Below are positions 62,601 to 64,000 of a stretch of 64,000 nucleotides of DNA, one piece after another. A program made the position numbers and the translations under genes. Below the pieces are notes generated by a model that was not told the DNA's origin, did not search any database, and was given only the letters and a program-made list of their open reading frames with translations. Every line of letters starts with the position of its first letter. Positions within the stretch are counted from its first letter, which is position 1. Source of the stretch: Mesoflavibacter sp. (GTDB taxonomy: Bacteria > Pseudomonadota > Alphaproteobacteria > UBA8366 > Aestuariispiraceae); assembly GCA_017792345.1 (NCBI GenBank), contig CP051228.1, positions 3,998,148-4,062,147 of the forward strand, written 5' to 3'.

Positions 62601-64000
62601 TAGGACGTATCGGGATCCAATTGGCCGTTGACCGTGACTTCGCTGCCGGTGCCGACGGACAGGGTGACCGTCGGAGCATCGGCGACGGCGGCAACGGATA
62701 CGGTGATCGTGTCCGTGCTGGTCATTTCAAACTGACCGTCGGTCGCCTTGGCGGTGATCGTCAGGTCGAAATCGGCATGGCTGTTCGGCGGCGGAGTGAC
62801 CGTGGCGGACGCCAATTGATCCGCGGTCAGGGTGACGACACCGGCGGTCGCGACCTGCGCGACGCCACCAACCGAGATGACGGCGCCGGACGGAATGTCG
62901 GAAATCTCAACGGTGATGACATCTCCGGCATCTGTTGCCGTCGCCGAAAGGTTCAACGCGATGGCGCTGTCTTCATTGCCGGAAATATCACTGACTTCCA
63001 GGGTCGGCGTGCCGGCGGTCTCGGGCACCGTAACCGACAGGGTCTGCGTGATGCTGGCCGTGTCGGTCCCGTCGGTCGACGTTGCGGTCACGGTCAGATT
63101 GAAACTGTCCGTGCCGTTCGGCAGATCGATGCTGAGGCCTTCCAACTGCGCGGGGGTGAGGGTAACCGATCCATCCTCGTTGACCGTGCCCGCCGACAGG
63201 GTCGCACCCTCCGGCAGATTGTCGATCGTGATGGAGAGCGTTTCCGAGCCGTCCAGATCGATCAGCGCGGCCTCGATATCCAAATTGGCGGTAAAGCTTG
63301 TCGCTTCGCCGGCGGATACGGTTTCCTCGGCGATGGCGTTGCCTTCGGAATCCTTCACCGTCGCCGTGATCGCGTGAACACCGCCGTTGGGGAATGTCAC
63401 CGTCAGGGAGTCGGCATCGTTGGCGCGGACCGTCCAGGTCCCGTCCGGATTTTGCGTGCCCGCGCTCAGGACCGCCCCCTCGGGCAGGTCGGATACGGTC
63501 AAGGTCGTGACGGTTTCTATCGTCTCCGGCACGCTGTAATAGCCGTTCTCGTTCAGTGTCAGACCGTCCGGGACACTGCTGAACAGAATGTCACCGCCAA
63601 GGGCCGTACCGTCCATATTGACGAACAGGTCCTGGTCCCCGCCATTCTCCCAATAGACGACCTCGATCGGGTACAAGCCGTCTTCCGCCGCCGTGAATGT
63701 TCCGCTACTGGCGGCGGAGCCCCGATTGCCGTCGAACTGGGTTACGGTCTGACCGCCGATTTTCAGGCGGAACCCGTCATCGGTTGTGACCTGGAAGTTA
63801 TGCGATCCGGCTTCGATGAAGACATAGCCCGTCAGTTTGACCACAAAGGTCTCCGCCGACGCACCGGTCGTGCCGCTGGCGCTGGCCGCGTCACTGCCCA
63901 GGAACTGGCCAAGCGTCGATCCGCCGTCATAGTCGACCGTCGTGGAGGTGAAGGTCACATCCGCACCGCCCGCCGCGATCAGGGCGTCCGCACCGGTCAG
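59675..64000 (-). CDS. Large RTX/LamG/PA14 type I secreted adhesin-like protein (5' end outside the window)
   Basis: 1441 residues visible; the frame is open to the window edge. Counting from the GTG at 63958: a PA14-like domain (about 1-130, FIEAGSHNFQVTTDDGFRLKIGG); Ig/cadherin-like repeats (130-548) with a recurring DGSETLSI-x-I-x-NLPEGA unit; RTX block 1 (548-575, GGTGSDTLQGGAGDD); LamG-like domain (580-800); DUF642-like jelly roll (805-970); RTX block 2 (GGAGDDTIYAGNGDD); a second LamG-like domain (1012-1212); RTX block 3 with TDFNAAEGDMLDIS; and a C-terminal type I secretion target region. A calcium-dependent surface or secreted adhesin is likely. No type I export genes are visible. Confidence 0.9.
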   Translation of the reverse strand: MTGADALIAAGGADVTFTSTTVDYDGGSTLGQFLGSDAASASGTTGASAETFVVKLTGYVFIEAGSHNFQVTTDDGFRLKIGGQTVTQFDGNRGSAASSGTFTAAEDGLYPIEVVYWENGGDQDLFVNMDGTALGGDILFSSVPDGLTLNENGYYSVPETIETVTTLTVSDLPEGAVLSAGTQNPDGTWTVRANDADSLTVTFPNGGVHAITATVKDSEGNAIAEETVSAGEATSFTANLDIEAALIDLDGSETLSITIDNLPEGATLSAGTVNEDGSVTLTPAQLEGLSIDLPNGTDSFNLTVTATSTDGTDTASITQTLSVTVPETAGTPTLEVSDISGNEDSAIALNLSATATDAGDVITVEISDIPSGAVISVGGVAQVATAGVVTLTADQLASATVTPPPNSHADFDLTITAKATDGQFEMTSTDTITVSVAAVADAPTVTLSVGTGSEVTVNGQLDPDTSYPLTISALLSDGDGSETLSIAIGNLPEGASLTSGGVAITVTDGSATLTSGQLSNLVLRVPAGADDFDLSVTATATEANGSTASTTETATVDVPEVAGRTIDGGTGSDTLQGGAGDDIITGDNPSAGGGDGISAVYHFKLEDTTWSSNETVTDSVNGVTGTAKGGTGTATSANGTKAAQFDGDGDYIEVPHSAAMELSSGTFSVDFLAWNNGTIASKDSSGYDDGGHFDMSINSSRQVELRVQTGDESFYLRGGSINYESTYNATVTWDGSTVTLYVNGTAVDSAQSDYTMAPNQNPWTFGASQTTSGDDVANNLHTYLNGRIDNPTLLDGALTSDQVATMVSGGITNYVENHTGTSETTIFETDFEESAAAFVDTADGWSTTSEKIEVWGDTNTAADGTKFIELNTDPTNQFADAANIYRDVQTEAGKIYSLTFNYSGRPGFDAAVNAMKVSVGGEVVGEYSHNLSSASDHDWQEVTIQFVGDGTVKRIEFAENGTDLDHGRGMRLDAISLKAASSGDSDTIDGGAGDDTIYAGNGDDVVFGGTGNDVIHLGGDSETTVANNVPISHWKLDETSGGTVYDSRGDNDGTVQGGTVLDFSGRYGSGADLDGSNDYIQVAHDDSMELPNGSLSFNFKGSQQQNTLVSKGDNGDGPGQFQITTRDSGKIRFEYTDDDGDSVSIEGGSVSWSNWNNVTVTWGDEGLQLYVNGSLAASNSSVKNGIDTNSEPLRFGVRDDIGDDFDGAFDDIALYDQQLSSTDISYLSSNGVDALVTNSTTVVAAGADTVDAGSGDDTVIGGEGADTIDGGDGIDTIDYSESDEAVTIDFGAGTVSGGHAEGDQLSNFENIVGSDHDDILRGDDGANRLDGGAGSDALTGGAGADVFVLGNPGQGIDTITDFNAAEGDMLDISSVVNMDDIDELQNYLRLEEDESGNTTVKVNTSGDGDDDHFQTVATLEGVTGLDANSIIQNQDDGSGNV

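Noticed and set aside
1-64000. tRNA genes, rRNA genes, CRISPR arrays, insertion sequences, prophage or plasmid modules
   Set aside because: I looked in the intergenic gaps and for transposase, integrase or Cas motifs and saw none; most gaps are under 300 bases and contain nothing with cloverleaf-like or repeat-spacer structure. A tRNA and RNA-family scan would settle it.

Overview
The window is 64 kb of high-GC, gene-dense bacterial chromosome. It looks like an alphaproteobacterium, most likely a marine or aquatic member of Rhodospirillales in the broad sense. Reasons: the gene order nuoN-birA-coaX-rnj-mce-DUF1467 at the left end, a MucR/Ros regulator, a glyA-nrdR-ribD-ribE-ribB-ribH-nusB-thiL run, TRAP transporters with TakP-like binding proteins, the ATP-grasp/alpha-E pair, and FliL-like and DUF6314 proteins. 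The genus cannot be fixed by reading alone. I see no tRNA, rRNA, CRISPR array, insertion sequence or prophage; the region reads as core chromosome with some accessory loci.

Layout. 1-4.6 kb: end of the complex I operon, then biotin ligase, pantothenate kinase, RNase J, methylmalonyl-CoA epimerase, DUF1467 and a 3-methyladenine glycosylase. 4.6-9.8 kb: minus-strand catabolic genes (a carbamoylase-type M20 amidohydrolase followed by a RidA-like/arylformamidase-like fusion, an Ldh-family dehydrogenase, a DMT transporter) with a PAS_5 gene between them. 9.9-19.2 kb: prfC, a PAS/degenerate-GGDEF protein, a Sel1-repeat protein, MlaC, a DMT transporter coupled to glutaryl-CoA dehydrogenase, MucR, and an LprI-like secreted protein in AT-rich surroundings. 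18.7-27.8 kb: rpiB, glyA, nrdR, then riboflavin synthesis (ribD, ribE, ribB, ribH) with an M23 lipoprotein and a DUF465 gene inside it, then nusB, thiL and a FliL-like gene. 27.9-34.7 kb: gamma-glutamyltransferase, an MFS transporter, parC, DUF6314, a cupin and bioY.

34.8-42.3 kb (minus strand) is the most unusual block. One TakP-like TRAP binding protein is followed by an oversized DctQ, a DctM with a roughly 340-residue charged, coiled-coil-like tail, and then a second DctQM pair that has no binding protein of its own. Hairpins sit at the junctions. 42.5-50.3 kb (minus strand): Bpt-type aminoacyltransferase, alpha-E and ATP-grasp proteins, an RDD protein, two tandem MotB paralogues behind one MotA, and a membrane-anchored methyltransferase. 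50.4-54.4 kb: flavin reductase, DUF2946 and a complete FecBCD-type metal/siderophore ABC importer. 54.4-59.6 kb: L-serine dehydratase, penicillin-acylase-family hydrolase, alpha/beta hydrolase and a secreted protein. 59.7 kb to the edge: the C-terminal 1441 residues of a large RTX/LamG/PA14 type I secreted adhesin-like protein whose start lies outside the window.

Working together: the rib cluster makes riboflavin, but its RibB carries a GTP cyclohydrolase II-like domain without the zinc cysteines, so an active RibA must be encoded elsewhere. The catabolic and transport genes suggest a heterotroph taking up organic acids, amino-acid derivatives and chelated iron. The mot genes imply flagellar motility.
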